Origin: Sphagnum magellanicum
Taxonomy: Eukaryota > Streptophyta > Sphagnopsida > Sphagnales > Sphagnaceae
Length of the DNA: 64,000 nt
Reading direction: 5' to 3'
NCBI GenBank assembly: GCA_021904315.1
Contig: CM038910.1
Span: 8,804,001-8,868,000, forward strand
The position numbers and the translations under genes are program-made. Positions 27,690 to 41,170 of the stretch are shown in pieces. The notes under the pieces were generated by a model. The model was not told the DNA's origin. It searched no databases and saw only the letters and a list, made by a program, of their open reading frames with translations. The stretch's first letter is position 1. Each line of letters begins with the position of its first letter.

Positions 27690-28180
27690 TTTATTAGTAC
27701 TTGGCCTTTAGAAATGGAAGACGTCTTAGGTTTTGTGAGGAAGGTGAATTCACACTTTATTTTTTATCTCTTCATTCTCATTGTAAGATTGTCAAATTAA
27801 TTGATCATTTATTTGCTTATAGGTTTCTAAATAGGAAATGATAGATCTCCTCATTGGGGACATTTTGGGAAATGTCCTAGTTCCCCTTATTTATGTTCCC
27901 CCTTCCATCATTAATCCTTGGAACAAGAAAGTGGACAACTATGTGGAATTGATTTTTATTTTTGCTAACAAGTTCTTGTTCTAAAAATGAGTTGTCCTTC
28001 TTTTCCATCTTAATGACTTGAAGATGTTCAAAGAGATGTAATCCTTCTTAAAAAACTATAGGTTCATTATCAGAATGAAGTGGGTTGTTGTCAATATTTT
28101 TCCATTTTCAAGTAAGGAGGATAACAACACAATGATCTTTATCAAATAAACCTTCAACTTTTAATTTCCTAGTTCTTGTT
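27690..28180 (+). pseudogene. Decayed protein-coding fragment, family unrecognised
   Basis: Plus-strand translation from about 27919 gives coding-like sequence in one frame with several stops: WNKKVDNYVELIFIFANKF, then VVLLFHLNDLKMFKEM, then FIIRMKWVVVNIFPFSSKE. Upstream (27714-27900) similar-looking sequence (for example EDVLGFVRK and DRSPHWGHFGK) sits in other frames, implying frameshifts. Persistence of ordered, amphipathic, mixed-residue sequence across stops argues for an old gene or transposon ORF. It cannot encode a functional protein. I cannot assign the family. Confidence 0.45.
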
Positions 28181-31100
28181 GTGAACCATGTCCTAAACAA
28201 ATCTCGCAAACGTACACAAGCTAAACAAACCTTTTTGTTAGATTGTTGAACTTGCATGAAGATTCCCCACTCCAAGTTTTTAAGCAAAAATCTTCCTTCA
28301 AAATTTATCATTGGCTAGGGCATTAGGGTGTGCAAGGAACATGTGCTTTACAATTGGATGAACAATACCTTTGTGACCTTATCCAAAATTATAACACATT
28401 TTAAAGATGCAAAGGAAATGCATTCACTCATATTATAGGCATTTCTTAAAGCTTGTTTTGCATCAAACTTTCTTTGTCATGTGGACCTCAATTATTCTGC
28501 AAATGATGAACCTTGAAGAACATTAATTGTGGTCTAGATTTCCACAAAATATATTCTAATTTCACAACAATTTTTGTGTTATGGCCCTAAAGTTGGATGG
28601 AAAACTTTATTAATTCCAACTTTAATTTTATTGGCCACAATTTTTTTGTCAATTTGCAACCTTACAACTTTGGTTATATTGTTGCAAGTTATCATTGCTA
28701 AATGCCCTTCACATATTTAATTGAAATGAACTAAAAACATCGAAATTTTTTCTATCACCTTGATTTATCACCTTGAAATTTGAGTTAGGGCTCAAAGTGG
28801 GGAGACTTGAATCTTTCTTATTAGGTTTGTATGTAAGAGATGACATTCATAGTGATGGATTTTTTTTTAAAAAATTTGTAGAATGCATAGTGACCATGCC
28901 ATTCTCAATATTTGGCTTGAATACTATATATTGGGTATTTGACATGATAATTTGGTTTTAGGATTGATATTTAATAAAAATACATCATTATTTTTTGTAA
29001 TGCATTTAAATTCATGGACTTGATATTAAATGTTATCACAATAGTTAATAATCTTTTATGGTTCAACAACATATGATGGTCATCATGCAAGTTAATTTTT
29101 TATTTTAATTTTTTTTTATGTTACATCATCATTTTTGGGTCTATGTCTTCCAATTTGCACCTTGTCAAAAAATGAACATTGGAATCCCTTATGAATATGA
29201 TTCAATAACCTTAATCATGATCCTTCAATTTGCATCATGAAGAACAAGTGCTTGGATTGTAGTTTAAAAAAGGGATAACACATGAACTAAATATATTAAT
29301 AGATTGCAAGTTAATCAAAGATTTAAAAAATATATATATATAAAACCAATTGATTCAATTTTTCCATGCAAGGTGCTTGAAATACAGGGGTTTACATCAT
29401 CTTGTTTAATTATTATAATGACTTTTGTACATCAATATTCTTTTTTTTTTCCCAAAAAAATCACAATTTGTGTTAATATATGATATATATGTATATACAC
29501 CATTGATTTGATATTGTTTGGTAATGTTGATGAGAATTTTGTAGTATTTGATGATTTCCAAATCATAACTTTCAATGCATTTTAGTTGTCTTTGTATTCG
29601 ATGATATTATTCTTTAACAAATAACAAAGTCTAATTCACGTGCATTCAAGGAACTTGATGCATTGTGTCCTTATACATGTTTCGCATCAACCACATGTTT
29701 GTCATTGTTGAATTGAGTTTGGTTTAATTAATATTTTCCTTCTTTTCAACTATTTGACAACATTTGCATCACAACACCGTGGACCTTTCACACATGCAAA
29801 TTCTTTTTTGGGCTCCTATTACCTCTAGCCACATCACTTTTATTAAAACATTGTGGCACAGTGAAGAACTTTGCATAGTTTGTTTGGGGACATATGGGGA
29901 CGTATTGCTCCAATAGCTACCTACTCATCATCATATTGTGATACGCTCACCCTTTGTTTCAAATCATCATTTATCCCCTTATGATCATAGCCAAAGTTTT
30001 GCACTTCCACCCATAAATGGATTTTCAGATTTATAGAATGTTCATGCTTCAACTTCAAATGCGTTAGGTCTTATATATAGTTTCAAAGCTTCATTTGTTA
30101 TGTATAGATAATCTAAAAACATTATTTAACATTATGCCAAACCACACTATCATTCTTTTCTCTATCAATGAAGATGTTGATGAGTTTCAAGCCATAACTT
30201 GTGAAACGCACAAATTTACAACATTCAAAAGTACTTGAATGCTATATACATAACAACACAAAGGATAGGCACAAAAAGAACAAGCAATGGAAAATGTGTC
30301 AAATATCTTGTAGATAGAAGTTGATTATAACATAATTTTGCACAACATTCATCGTTACAATTGAAATGATGAATCGACATTGGGAAAGCACTTCATATTG
30401 ACATGTCCCTTGCTCTATCTTGGTCATCCCCTTAACAATAGTTGGAAAGATGTATCAAAATGAAGTGTTTTCAAAGACTTGTTCACTTCCCTTATGTCTA
30501 CACATGAGTCATTATAAATTGATCTCAAGACTATGGGGGAAAAAAAAAACACAAAATATGATTTTTAAAATTACAAGCTCTTTATTTATATCATCCCTTG
30601 GTTCATGTGGTCAAAAATTAAAACAATTACAAAATTTCTAAACAGTTAAACCAATTACAAAAATATGTTGTTAGTTTAAACAATCTAAATTGTGTAAAAC
30701 AACATTTCTTTAGGGGTTGTGACAAATCAAAACAATTCCATTCCATTAGATTATCAATAAATTTCAATAGTTGTTAATGAAACAAAAAATCAACATAAGA
30801 TGACACGTGTTCAATTTTTAACATGAAACTTATGTGTCATTAAAAATTAGCTAAAAAGTAGCCCACCAAGCAATCATCGATAATTAATTTGTTGACCATT
30901 GTAGCAATGCAATGGAAAATAATTGTTAGAACATGAGTTGTATTAATGTTTGTCAATTGAGTTGCTACGATGACTACCATGTGAACACTACCACAAGGAA
31001 GGTAGATGATGTGGTAGAATATTTGAATATATCAAATAATGTTTTGCAAAATCTATCATAGAATATCGTTTTGACATGGATGGAATATATTTAAAATATT

Positions 31101-31465
31101 TTCATTTGCTCATGCTCACATGCTCATGAAATAACATTCTTGCATCCCAACTAACTTGATCATCTTTGGAAAGCCAAAATCAAAATTCAGGTAAAAATCA
31201 CCATTTCAAATATTTGTCATCCATTATGAGAAATCATGTCCATAGAAACCTCAATGCCCTTCAGGAAGGTGTCCATCCGCAACAATTAATTTGCAACTAT
31301 TCATGCGATTGTAAACTTTATCCAAGAAACTTCACAAATTTTACAACTATCCTAAAATGAATGTTTTCAACCATACCAATGAGTAGTTAAATATTTGCAT
31401 AACATTAATAAATTCAATTTTTTAAATAATGTAATATACTTAATGAAAAATATGAAAGATATGAA
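28181..31465. other. AT-rich intergenic DNA
   Basis: No gene is supported. Scattered short frames (28773-28961, 30420-30641, 31166-31360) have no recognisable motifs. Composition switches abruptly to GC-rich at about 31466, the start of the cyclin T promoter region. Confidence 0.6.
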
Positions 31466-32208
31466 GGATGTGGGCGCGAGGGAAAAGGCGCCGTTCCGCG
31501 CAGCGGAAAGCATCTATGAACGGTTCTGGAGTGGAATGGGCACACGGAATGACGAACCCCGGGACCTGGCGACCACCCTGCGTCGGTAACACACACAACG
31601 CCGCACCGGGCGAACAAGGGGCAAGGAGAGAGAGAAGAGCAACAACAACGCGCTCCGCGCGCGTCTTAATTTTCTTCCTTGCCAAGTTTCTCTCTACTCC
31701 TTTATCTTTCCTCCATCTCCCTCTTCTGAATTTTTTGGGCATTTTTGTACATAAGGTTTTTTTTTTTTTTCAAGTGCCTCTTTTTCTAGGGTTTCTTCTT
31801 CTTTCTTTGGTGTCGGTAGTGGTTCTGTGTCGGTTTCACTCGTCGCTGCTTTGTTCTTGCATCTTGTCTTTACCCTCTCTTCTGCTTGTTTTTGATTTGT
31901 GTGTATACTTGGATGCTTTCGGTTTTCAGTGATTTTTTTTCTCTTCAAGTTCTCACTGGTTAGGGTTAAGGTTTTGGGTTACGGCGCATTTTTTCGCGAG
32001 TAGGAGGAGGAAGGGGAGCGTATGATGGTAGTGGTGGGACTGGTGGCGGCTGAACTTCGTATGTAGGGTTTGGGTGCCGTCTCTCTGTCTTGCACCTGTT
32101 TGTGCATCAAACTAGGGGTTTTGCAGGGCGAGCGGCAAGAACTCTGGATTGTGTGCAAGTAAGGGCAAGAAGAGAGCGATAGAAAGAAGAGACGGGGGTT
32201 CGAGGGGC
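31466..32208 (+). promoter_or_regulatory. GC-rich promoter/5' leader of the cyclin T gene
   Basis: An abrupt CpG-rich block (31466-31670, with GGGCGCGAGGG- and GCGCGTC-type sequence) is followed by CT-rich leader sequence up to the ATG at 32209. This resembles the leader of the WDR26 gene and contrasts with the AT-rich DNA on its left. Open frames here (such as 31468-31932) are compositional. No TATA box or start site was assigned. Confidence 0.4.
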
Positions 32209-35200
32209 ATGGCTCAGATGATGCAAGGAGGAGATGCGCAGTTGGCGTTGGCAGCAGCGGGGCCTAATTCCATGAACGGGAAGCTAGAAGAGCCCGACCA
32301 TTCCAGTGCCAACTGGTATTTTTCCAGGGAGGAGATCGAGAAGAACTCGCCGTCGAGAAAGGATGGGATTGACTTAAAAAAAGAAACCTATTTTCGCAAG
32401 TCATATTGCACCTTCTTGCAAGATCTGGGCATGCGCCTTAAAGTGTAAGTGTTTCCACATCTATTGTCCATCTCTTTTTATCCCCTGGAAGAATTTGCCG
32501 TCATTCCACAGCGCAATACCCTAGTACTTTGTGCATGGTTGTTGCATCCTCTTTGAACTAAAGGCCTCAGCCGTTGAATACATGGTTCTCCTGGTGAATG
32601 CACTTCTGCATTTGTCATAATAAGGCCAAACACCTCATAATGTCTCCATTACAAGTACCTTTTTGTGTGGGTTTTCTGCTCCCTGTTCTCTACACGACCT
32701 TAAGAGCTTGTGGGTGACAGCCACTAATAGTCCATGGTGGCAGCTAGTTGCTTCATCAACTAGTTCTTGCACCCTTAGATGTTGTTATGTTCTATATGTT
32801 TGGCACAGAACCAAGTGCCCAATTTTGATCAAATTTAGCTGCTTTGTTTTGCCAGACCTCATGCGAGTCTTTATGTCCTGAGATATTGGACATCCTCCTC
32901 ATTGTTGCAACTTGTAGAGGGGTTGAAGTCATTCACATCTGCATGATTGCCAGGTTTTTGTGTCCTTGATGTTGCACTGTCTATATTCTCCTGCTCTCAT
33001 GGGCCAGCTCAGTTTTTCATGTCATGCTTGGAGGGTTCACCATGTTGAACAGAGCCCTATGGCTGTCTCTCCAATTTTGAATCATATCAAAATAAAAGGT
33101 CCTTGTTGTTATGATGTGCTGGTTTGCAACAGCTCCCTTGAGTTGTCAAGTTTGCAATACCCTAACCAGCAACATCCTGATCTAGTGAGGGGCCTCATAT
33201 CCTTATGAAGGTTTCTTGTTGGTGGTAATTGCCATCACTGAATAGTCTTTTAGGGTTTATTTGCCCAATTTTCTGACTGTCATTTGCTCTAAGATATTCT
33301 CAGATTTTCATTTCAGTTGGATGAGGATTATATTGAATTGTAGTTGACACTCAGGTATGCAATTGGATGCATTAGAGAAGATGTATGGCAAATTGCTAAG
33401 GTGAGTACTGGTATGAAATGGGTGCAGCCCACAGGTGACAATTGCAACGGCTATCTTATTCTGTCATCGCTTCTTTCTGCGACAGTCACATCACAGGAAT
33501 GACCGCTATGTAAGTTTCTCTTGTGACCCAGACATGGTTGGTGTCTCTAGATATAGCTTGAGAACTGTACATAGGATCCTAGAGATGCTGGAGATCACAA
33601 CTCATCCTGGGTTGCATGATGGTCAAAGCTGGAGTTGTCCTTTGTTCCTCAGCCAAGAGTTGTGGTAGAACCAAGTATGTGAGCATGAATGTCTGCTGAG
33701 AAAGGTGTTCAGGAGTGAATTGTATCTGCAGAAAATAGGGAGAGTATTTGACAATTGGATGCTCAATGGTATGTTATTGTAGATGGTTGCAACCATATGC
33801 ATGTTCATAGCCGGGAAAGTGGAGGAGACTCCACGATCACTCCGTGATGTCATCTTGGTGTCCTATGAGAATCGTTTCAAGAAAGATCCAGCTGCTGTGC
33901 ATCGAATCAAGCAAAAAGTAATTTACCAATGCACTGACCTGCCCTTCTGTCAACTGTCAACTGTTTCTAAAGCTTCAACTAACTTCTACCATGGCCACTG
34001 TGGTCCTTGAAGGCTTTTGGACATAATTGCCAAAGCATGAGGCATGAATATCATGTTGTGTTGAAGATGACCAATTTGCTATGTCATTTCTGTTACCAGG
34101 GTCTACAGTTCCTTTGGGTATGACAACCATTTTGATGTGTGTTGATGTTCAGGAAGTGTATGAGGCAGAAAAGGAGAAGGTGCTACTGGGAGAAAGGCTG
34201 GTGCTAACTACATTGGGCTTTGATCTCAACATTCATCATCCCTACAAGCCACTGGTAGCAGCCATTAAAAAGTTTCAAGTGGCTGCAAATACACTTGCAC
34301 AAGTTGCATGGAATTTTGTGAATGATGGGTAAGCTTGTGTTCTCGGGCAGCTTCTGATCTGGCAGCTGCTTCTTGTATCTCAGCAAGCAGTGTCTGCCTG
34401 AGCTATACCAGTTGTCATTTGCTTCATGTGTCTGCCATAAAACATAAAGCAAGTGACGGCAGTGTCAGCTGCTTTAGCTGCCCCATGGCTTTTTTGCATA
34501 TATATCTGAGGTGCATACATGGGTGTGAGGCAATATAAATGTTCTTTGCAAAAGCAAAGAAAGGCCTAACCTTGGTCTGAGGAAGTGTTGTATCTCCTCT
34601 GTCTGTCTCATCCCTTCCACTGTTGGAGTGAGACATTGGAGGAACTGTGCAGGCTGCGCACATCACTCTGCCTGCAATTTAAGCCCCATCACATTGCTGC
34701 TGGAGCAATTTTTTTGGCAGCCAAGTTCCTCAAGGTTAAGCTGCCCTCTGATGGTGACAAAGTATGGTGGCAAGAGTTTGGAGTTACACCCCGCCAGCTT
34801 GAAGGTCAGTTTTTGTTTCCTTCATCCTAGTCCTTTATTAATGTTGACTCTTCATGAGGCCTAGCTGAGGTACTATTAATAGGAGAGATGCATGTGTAAA
34901 TTAGTTCTATTTCCACGTTGAGGAAGTCTTCTCTCCATGGCCAGGCTGATGTTTGAAGAGTGGTACTAGGCAATCATGTGCATCACCCATCCAATTTTAG
35001 AATGCTGGGTGGAGAAAGCTTAAAATATCACAATCTTTGAATGGAGTGCTGTTTTGTTTGGAGCAAGGATGGGCTTTGTTTCTGTAGTATCTATAGCTTT
35101 GCTTTCCTTTTCTGGTAGTAAAATTACAGACGAAACATGTTCTGAGTTTTGATGTCTTCTGCTGATGACTGGTTGTCTTCAGCAAGAAAGGGTTTTGTTT

Positions 35201-37886
35201 CCACAATGTCTAGATTCATGTTGTCTCCTAGTATCAAAATTATAGAACATATGTGTTCTGAGTTTTGGTGTCTTCTGTTTTATGACTGGTTTTGGGTTAA
35301 GGTTGTGTAGATTTCTTTGATGTTTGTTGCATACATAATTGGCTCACTTGTCATGGTCTTTGCTAATGTCACCCTTAGATATATCCATACCCTTAGGTGC
35401 ATTTGGTTAGCCATGCTGACAGGACAAACATAGGAGGTCCTTCCTTTGTAGAAAGCATATTGGCCCACTTTAGGCCTTGAACTGCTGCTGTATTCCACTG
35501 ATGTAAGATTTGTGGCATCATTTGTTTTATGTATGCTCTATTGGGACCTGCTGTGTCTAAATATGGTTTGTTGGGTTGCAGAAGTTAGCAACCAAATGCT
35601 GGAATTGTATGAACAAAACAAGTCAGGCACTGGTTCCCGGTTGAGTGATCCTACTTCCAGTGCTGGACTGAACAATCAACTCAGAGGACTTGCACCAGCT
35701 CGAGCAACGACGGATGTACCTCCAGCTAATGGGCACTGCCCTCTGCCAGCCACTGTGAAGACGCAGTCAGAAGAGGTTAAGGCAATAAGCACATTTGTAG
35801 ATGTCCAGGCAGCACAAGGAGAGTTCACTGAGGCCCAATCATCACTAGAAGAGGGTGAGGACATGGCTGAAAGCAAAGTAGACCTTGTAGAAATGAAATC
35901 AACTGAGGTTACAGTGCAAACACTAGTATCAGTTATAAAAGTGGAACCAGGTGAGAGAAGAACTACAGAGGCCAAAATGGAGTCTGTAGATGATTCGAAG
36001 CCAGCTTGGGGGAGCCTGGAAGAAGTTAATACTGATAAAGTAAAGGCTGCTATGGAAAAGCGACGAAGATCCCGAGGTGGAACAATCAATGCTCATCCCA
36101 CATTTGATAAGGTGGAACCCAGTAATGAGGAGGTACAGAGTACAGACATTGAATGTGCTGCCAACTCTCACCATCACCAATGCTTGAACTATACCCAATC
36201 TTTATTTACTTTGATTCCTGCTGTGACCCTTCAGTTTTTCTGTGTGATGTTACTAGAAACCTGAAACAAAGAAACGCACAACCATGGTTTAAATGTGGTT
36301 GTCATGTATGACCACTGAGACCTCATAACACTATTGACTTGTAGATAGTTAAGGACTCTCATGTGATCTTCTTGTGAGAAAACCAAGGTGGACAATTCTC
36401 AGGATAACTTGGATGATTGACATCTTATGGATATGTTGCAGGAGCTCTTGGAGAGAGAACTTGAGAGTGGAGTGGAAGCCGCAGTTCATGCAGTAAAGGC
36501 AACAACAAATCCTGGAAGGCCAGAACCAAAGGGGGATATTCTGAATCATAAAGTCAAACCTGAGTCGGGAGATGCTAATGAGGGTGTAGAAGAAGGAGAA
36601 ATGGCTGTGTATGACACTCGGAAAAAAATAGATATGCGAGGGACACATTTGAGGGTGAGCACCAGAGGTCAGCATGATTCAGGGGATGTGAAGAGAGAAG
36701 GTTTTGAAGAAGGGCAGATGGTGTCTGTCACTGAGAGAGCAGAAGACAGTGTGGTAGCAGGCTATAGTTTTGAACACAAGTATGAGACTTCTGTGAGTGA
36801 GGTGGATAAAGTCAGGAAAGGTGGTTACAACACTTATGAGAGGGTTGAGTTCCAGAGTAGTGGATATACATCAGTAGTACCTAAGCATCATCATCAGATT
36901 ACACCTGAGGTCAGCAACAAGGCTGAACATCAGCAGAGTGATCATGCAGGAAGGAGAGAGCAGACAGTGAAGGTTGTTCATAGAGTTGAACATGAGACAG
37001 CAGATGTGAAGAGGAAACGAGCAGATGCAGGGGAGGCTGCCGCTGCAACTAAAAGGACAAGGGGAGTGACTGGTGTTGAAGGCCATTCAAGTGATAGAAA
37101 GGTCAAGTCCCAGGGGCATGGTGAGAGGCCTTACATAGAGGCAGTAACAACTAAGGGATCTTCAGGCCCAGTGGAGGATGGTGAACTCCCTTCAAGCAAC
37201 CAAGGTACCATATCAATATTTGAAGTATATCTGAGTTTTCCCTGTCAATGCAGTAGAATGGTACAGCCTTCGAGCAGTTGACCTCACATATAGGAAGCTA
37301 CAGTTGTCACAATTATCTTTATGGAAAGTATGTTGCTATAACCTAAAGTTGGATCTTGAATCTTTGGATAAGTTCGAACTGGATAAGATCATTTCCTTTG
37401 GCAAAGGGTGAATGAGTTGCTGTTTAGAATGTGATTTTAGCTAGAGTTGGAGACTATCTTGAGGTGTAGCAGAATGATGGACACTGGTGAGATGCTTGAG
37501 ATCTTAAGTTTTCCCTGTAATTTCAAGGACACTCATTACATTCTGCTGGAAATTTTTTTTCAGATCTGGGGATCCTGTTTTCACCTGCCAGATTAGAGAA
37601 AAGGGCACATGCTTCTTTAGTTGGCCGTGAGCGGGTAACAAGCTCTCCAGGAAATCAGAGGGGGCACTATCAGAGCACAGGGGATCAAAATAGGGAGGGA
37701 CATCGTGATTCACGACATGCTGCGCATGCCCGTGACCAGTTACACCACCACCATGCATCTTCTAACTCAGCTCATCGTCACTCCCAACAACAGAGGCCTG
37801 ATGTTGATAGTGATCGTCGATCCTATGCACATAGGGAGCAGGTTGACCCTGATCACAGAAAAGGTCGCCATGAACATGGGAATTGA
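32209..37886 (+). CDS. CYCT1: Cyclin T (P-TEFb cyclin subunit), 805 aa
   Basis: Eight exons join in frame: 32209-32444, 33428-33509, 33783-33917, 34153-34328, 34653-34804, 35582-36132, 36442-37204 and 37564-37886. All introns are GT-AG and phases match. The conserved core starts at WYFSREEIE (about residue 36) and carries two cyclin boxes to about residue 270. Landmarks are GIDLKKET, the AGKVEETP helix with the Lys118/Glu121 pair used for CDK contact, [32 protein letters not shown] and [12 protein letters not shown]. The tail is long, charged and low in complexity, with a basic KRRRSRGG and [10 protein letters not shown] segment. It ends in a His-rich region (HHHH at 759-762). Cyclin T pairs with CDK9/CDKC to phosphorylate the RNA polymerase II C-terminal domain. 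The donor at 36133 is the least certain junction, because exon 6 stays open to 36264. Confidence 0.92.
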
Positions 37887-38560
37887 GGAGAATCTTACCC
37901 TACAACCTCTGAAGTTTATGTACTTCCTGGGCATCAGAGTTACCTGAATTCTGGGTGTGAACAGGGGAAGTGCAGGCTCTCAAGAATTAGTTGTGCTGCA
38001 AGCTATGACTGATGCAGATGGAGTTGGTAGTCAGAAGACTGACAATTAGATGGAGAATGTTCTGCACTGGTGTGTGCTTATCATTTTCTGTGGACACCTT
38101 CTACATGTAGATATGCAGATCTAGACTCAGGAGGCAGGTCTGGTTCTTGCACCTAAGTTGGGATGCCGTTTCTGGAAAAGGTGGAATTTGGTTTACTTAT
38201 TTGTAGCTAAGACAAATCCAATATGAGCGTTTGTTAGTTAGTTCTAGGTTTTATGAAGCCTTTGCCTCTCTCAATTGTAGCAAGAGCAAGTGTAAAATTC
38301 CAGTGGATGCATTGTTGGAGACCAGCTGTGTACTCTGTGACAAGTGGTAGGTTTTCCAACTTAGTGAATTTGAGAAATGCTTTCTGATCTCATGGAATGA
38401 GTGACTTCGGAATAAACTCTCCTTATGAGGTGAAGCCAGTGTTTTCCAGGGACATTTCGCCACCTTGGTCTCATTTGAAACAATCCAACAAGAAAGCTGC
38501 TGCACCAGGAGAGTTCGTTCAGTCAAGATTTAACACTGGTTGACTTCCCATGGGAAATTA
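37887..38560 (+). other. Probable 3' UTR of cyclin T
   Basis: Moderate-GC sequence follows the stop codon at 37884-37886 and runs into AT-rich DNA by about 38.6 kb. Several AATAAA-like or ATAAA motifs exist, but I could not choose a polyadenylation site. No other gene is visible. Confidence 0.35.
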
Positions 38561-39029
38561 CCAGCTATTTATGTGAGTACAATGCCCATATTTCTTGTAC
38601 TTTTGCTCTGAGCATTGGACACTTCTCCTGACTGATGGTAATCTTATTCTCCCTTTTGATCCACTAATTCTCATATTAGATTGGTCATGCAGCATGGGTG
38701 CCAATTCTGTAGTAGGTATCAACAGATCTTGCTGATCCTTTAAGGTATGTTTTATGTCCTAGAAGACTTAATAGTGGTTACCATTAGGGAATGGGCAGGG
38801 TTTGGCTGATTCCAGTTGCTAGGGAGCCTATGGCCAACATAGAAACTGGTATTGACTCAACCTTGCCCACTTTCAAGTTTTAAGATTGGCAATTGTTCTT
38901 CTCATTCAATTCATTTATCCTAACTAAATCACCAACAAGAGGTAGTGGCCACCAAATGTGGTAGATGTCCATTATGACCTTTCTGTATTCAAATCTGTTT
39001 TGCTTAAATCTAACCTTGACCAATTGTTT

Positions 39030-39280
39030 TGTTGGGGTTAATGGCTTTGGAACTGAATAATTTTTTTTGAGTAAAGAGTGAGCATCATTGCTTTGTCATT
39101 TGGAGTGTTTGCATGGTTACTTCAGCCATGAATTGGATTCAGGCTATTGCAATAAATACACCTTAAAATGGTGATTTGTGACATGGAAATAGTATTTGAT
39201 ATTGGCTCATAGAGTTCATTTACTTTTCATGCATAGAAAGCCTTTCAAAGATTGAGCATGTAATGAGCAAATGGAGTGAT
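39030..39280 (+). repeat. Degenerate repeat, copy A (partner at 43175-43424)
   Basis: The segment begins TGTTGGGGTTAATGG and shares ordered blocks with 43175-43424, including CTTTGGA, TTTGCATGGTT, ATTGCAAT.AATACACCTT, GTATTTGATATT and ATGAGCAAATGGA. The two copies lie in the same orientation about 4.1 kb apart and bracket the copia remnant, as old LTRs would. However, the TG start is on the plus strand while the pol fragment reads on the minus strand, so they may not belong to that element. Confidence 0.5.
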
Positions 39281-39699
39281 CGGGTTTAGAGTCTTGCATA
39301 TGGTGGTTTTATTAACATGGTTGGACCTGATGAAAATGTGTAGATGGTCTTTTTTTCATGAACCTTTTGAACCTAGCTTTTGATACTTCAATGACAATTT
39401 TGGAATTCATGTTCATTGAATGTTGTGATAATCAATTCATCATAGTTCTATTGTTTCATGAAGTTTCCAAAAAAAAGGAGTATGGAAATTTTGACATTAT
39501 TTAACGAAAATAAAAAGGCAAATGATTTATTTTTTATTGTAAAAAATTAGATCATTTTGTAAAAAAGAAAATAAAAGAAAAATGATGAAAAAGAAAAAGC
39601 AAATTGATTCTGCAAAGATCAAGTATAGATGTTTGTTGCTACATTAAATGTGAATGATCATACCATCTATGATTGGATAATCAATTTGTGTGTAACTCA

Positions 39700-41170
39700 A
39701 CACATGATTTTATTGCATAATTTCAAAAGATTGAATATTTGCATTTAGGAATTTTGGTGTTGTAATTTTAGTCATTTCAATGTAATCCATGCCACCATTT
39801 ATAAATAATATTGTACAAAGGAAAGTGATGACTCCTCTCAAAACTAGACCATGATGAATCTTGTGAGTGTGAATTGTTAGTAACTCATCCATACACCATC
39901 TTGGTCACAATTTTTGTTTGTGGACATCGATTTGACCTTGAACTCAACTTTGTGAATTCACCTTAGTCCCATTCTAAAGTTCTTACACTCTTTTGTCTTA
40001 TAAGACATAAGGAATGCATCTTGAGTTTGCATTTTGTTATAATTAACTAGTGTCCTACTTTTAGAATGAGGCACCAAGGTACGACTGTTGTTTGCCAAGG
40101 AATCATATTATTCTTGCATGACATTCTTTCACTTATTTACATTTCGATTTGTCAATGATTTTTCCATATTTTGGGGCTCTTCAACAAAAACTATGGTGGC
40201 ACATTCCACTTCTTTGGTGATAATCCACCAATCACAAGGCCACTCCTTTCATTTGGTTTGAGGTCTCCCTTTTTATGTATCTTATTATGATTCATTTAAT
40301 TGATCATGATGTGATGGGACAAATTTTTCCTCCAAAGAAAATATTGATGTGGAATCAACCTTTAAGTTTATATTAAAGCCTCATTAAATTGTTTAACATT
40401 ATTAACCTCAAATTTTTGGCCTTCAACTTCCTCATTTACAAAAATACTTTCTACTTCCGTTGAATGAAATGTATCATTAATACTTTCTACCTGACTTGTT
40501 CCTTCAAGGAACACAATGTCTTGATTCTTAATAGTTTTTAAAAATTCTATAGACATCAACTGACATGGCTTGATCTTTCATAATTAAAAACACACAAGCT
40601 ATGAATATGGACTTTAATTTATTCCAATTTTCATCTCAAATATGTGCATAGGCTTTGTAACCAAATATTTTCAAATGAGACACATCAAGAATTTTATTGG
40701 TCTATATATGTTTCTTAAGTCTTTGAGTCAATGTATTTGGTGGGATATTGATTCTTGATGTACACTCCTATGTTCACTTTCACCCAAAATGCATACTCAA
40801 GTCCTTGTCCAAGAATCATGCTCCAATCACACTCCACAATTGTATTGGTTCATTATGTAACACCATTTTGTTGTGAAGAATATGGATTAGTTGTTTGTTG
40901 TTGGATTCCACATTTAGCCAAGAATGCATTTAACTTCTTAGATGTAAACTCTCCTCCATTGTCCAATCACAAGATTTTGATGTTTTCCCTTCTTACAAGT
41001 TTGACTACTTTCACACAAATCCAAATATTTCCTACTCTTTGAACAACTTCAAATTCACAATTCCTTAATAATTCATTTCCATCCAATGATGTGAAAAGAA
41101 AAATGTTTTGAAGTTTAAAGTTTATGGAATTGTGCTTATGTGAGTGTTTGACATGTGTAGATTTCAATTA
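39700..41170 (-). pseudogene. Decayed Ty1-copia pol (integrase to start of reverse transcriptase)
   Basis: Minus-strand translation of about 40990-40700 gives, in one frame broken by stops, the copia integrase hallmark: LDNGGEFTSKK, then a CGIQQQTTNPYSSQQNGV block, then TIVECDWSMILGQGLEYAFW and KNQYPTKYID. KILDVSHLKIFGYKAYAH follows, the usual post-integrase segment. Further downstream (40.1-39.8 kb) weaker matches to the EEYDSL...LVP start of the reverse transcriptase appear. The frame contains many stops and shifts, so the copy is dead. Gag, protease and RNase H were not found. The order of domains is that of Ty1-copia elements. Confidence 0.75.
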
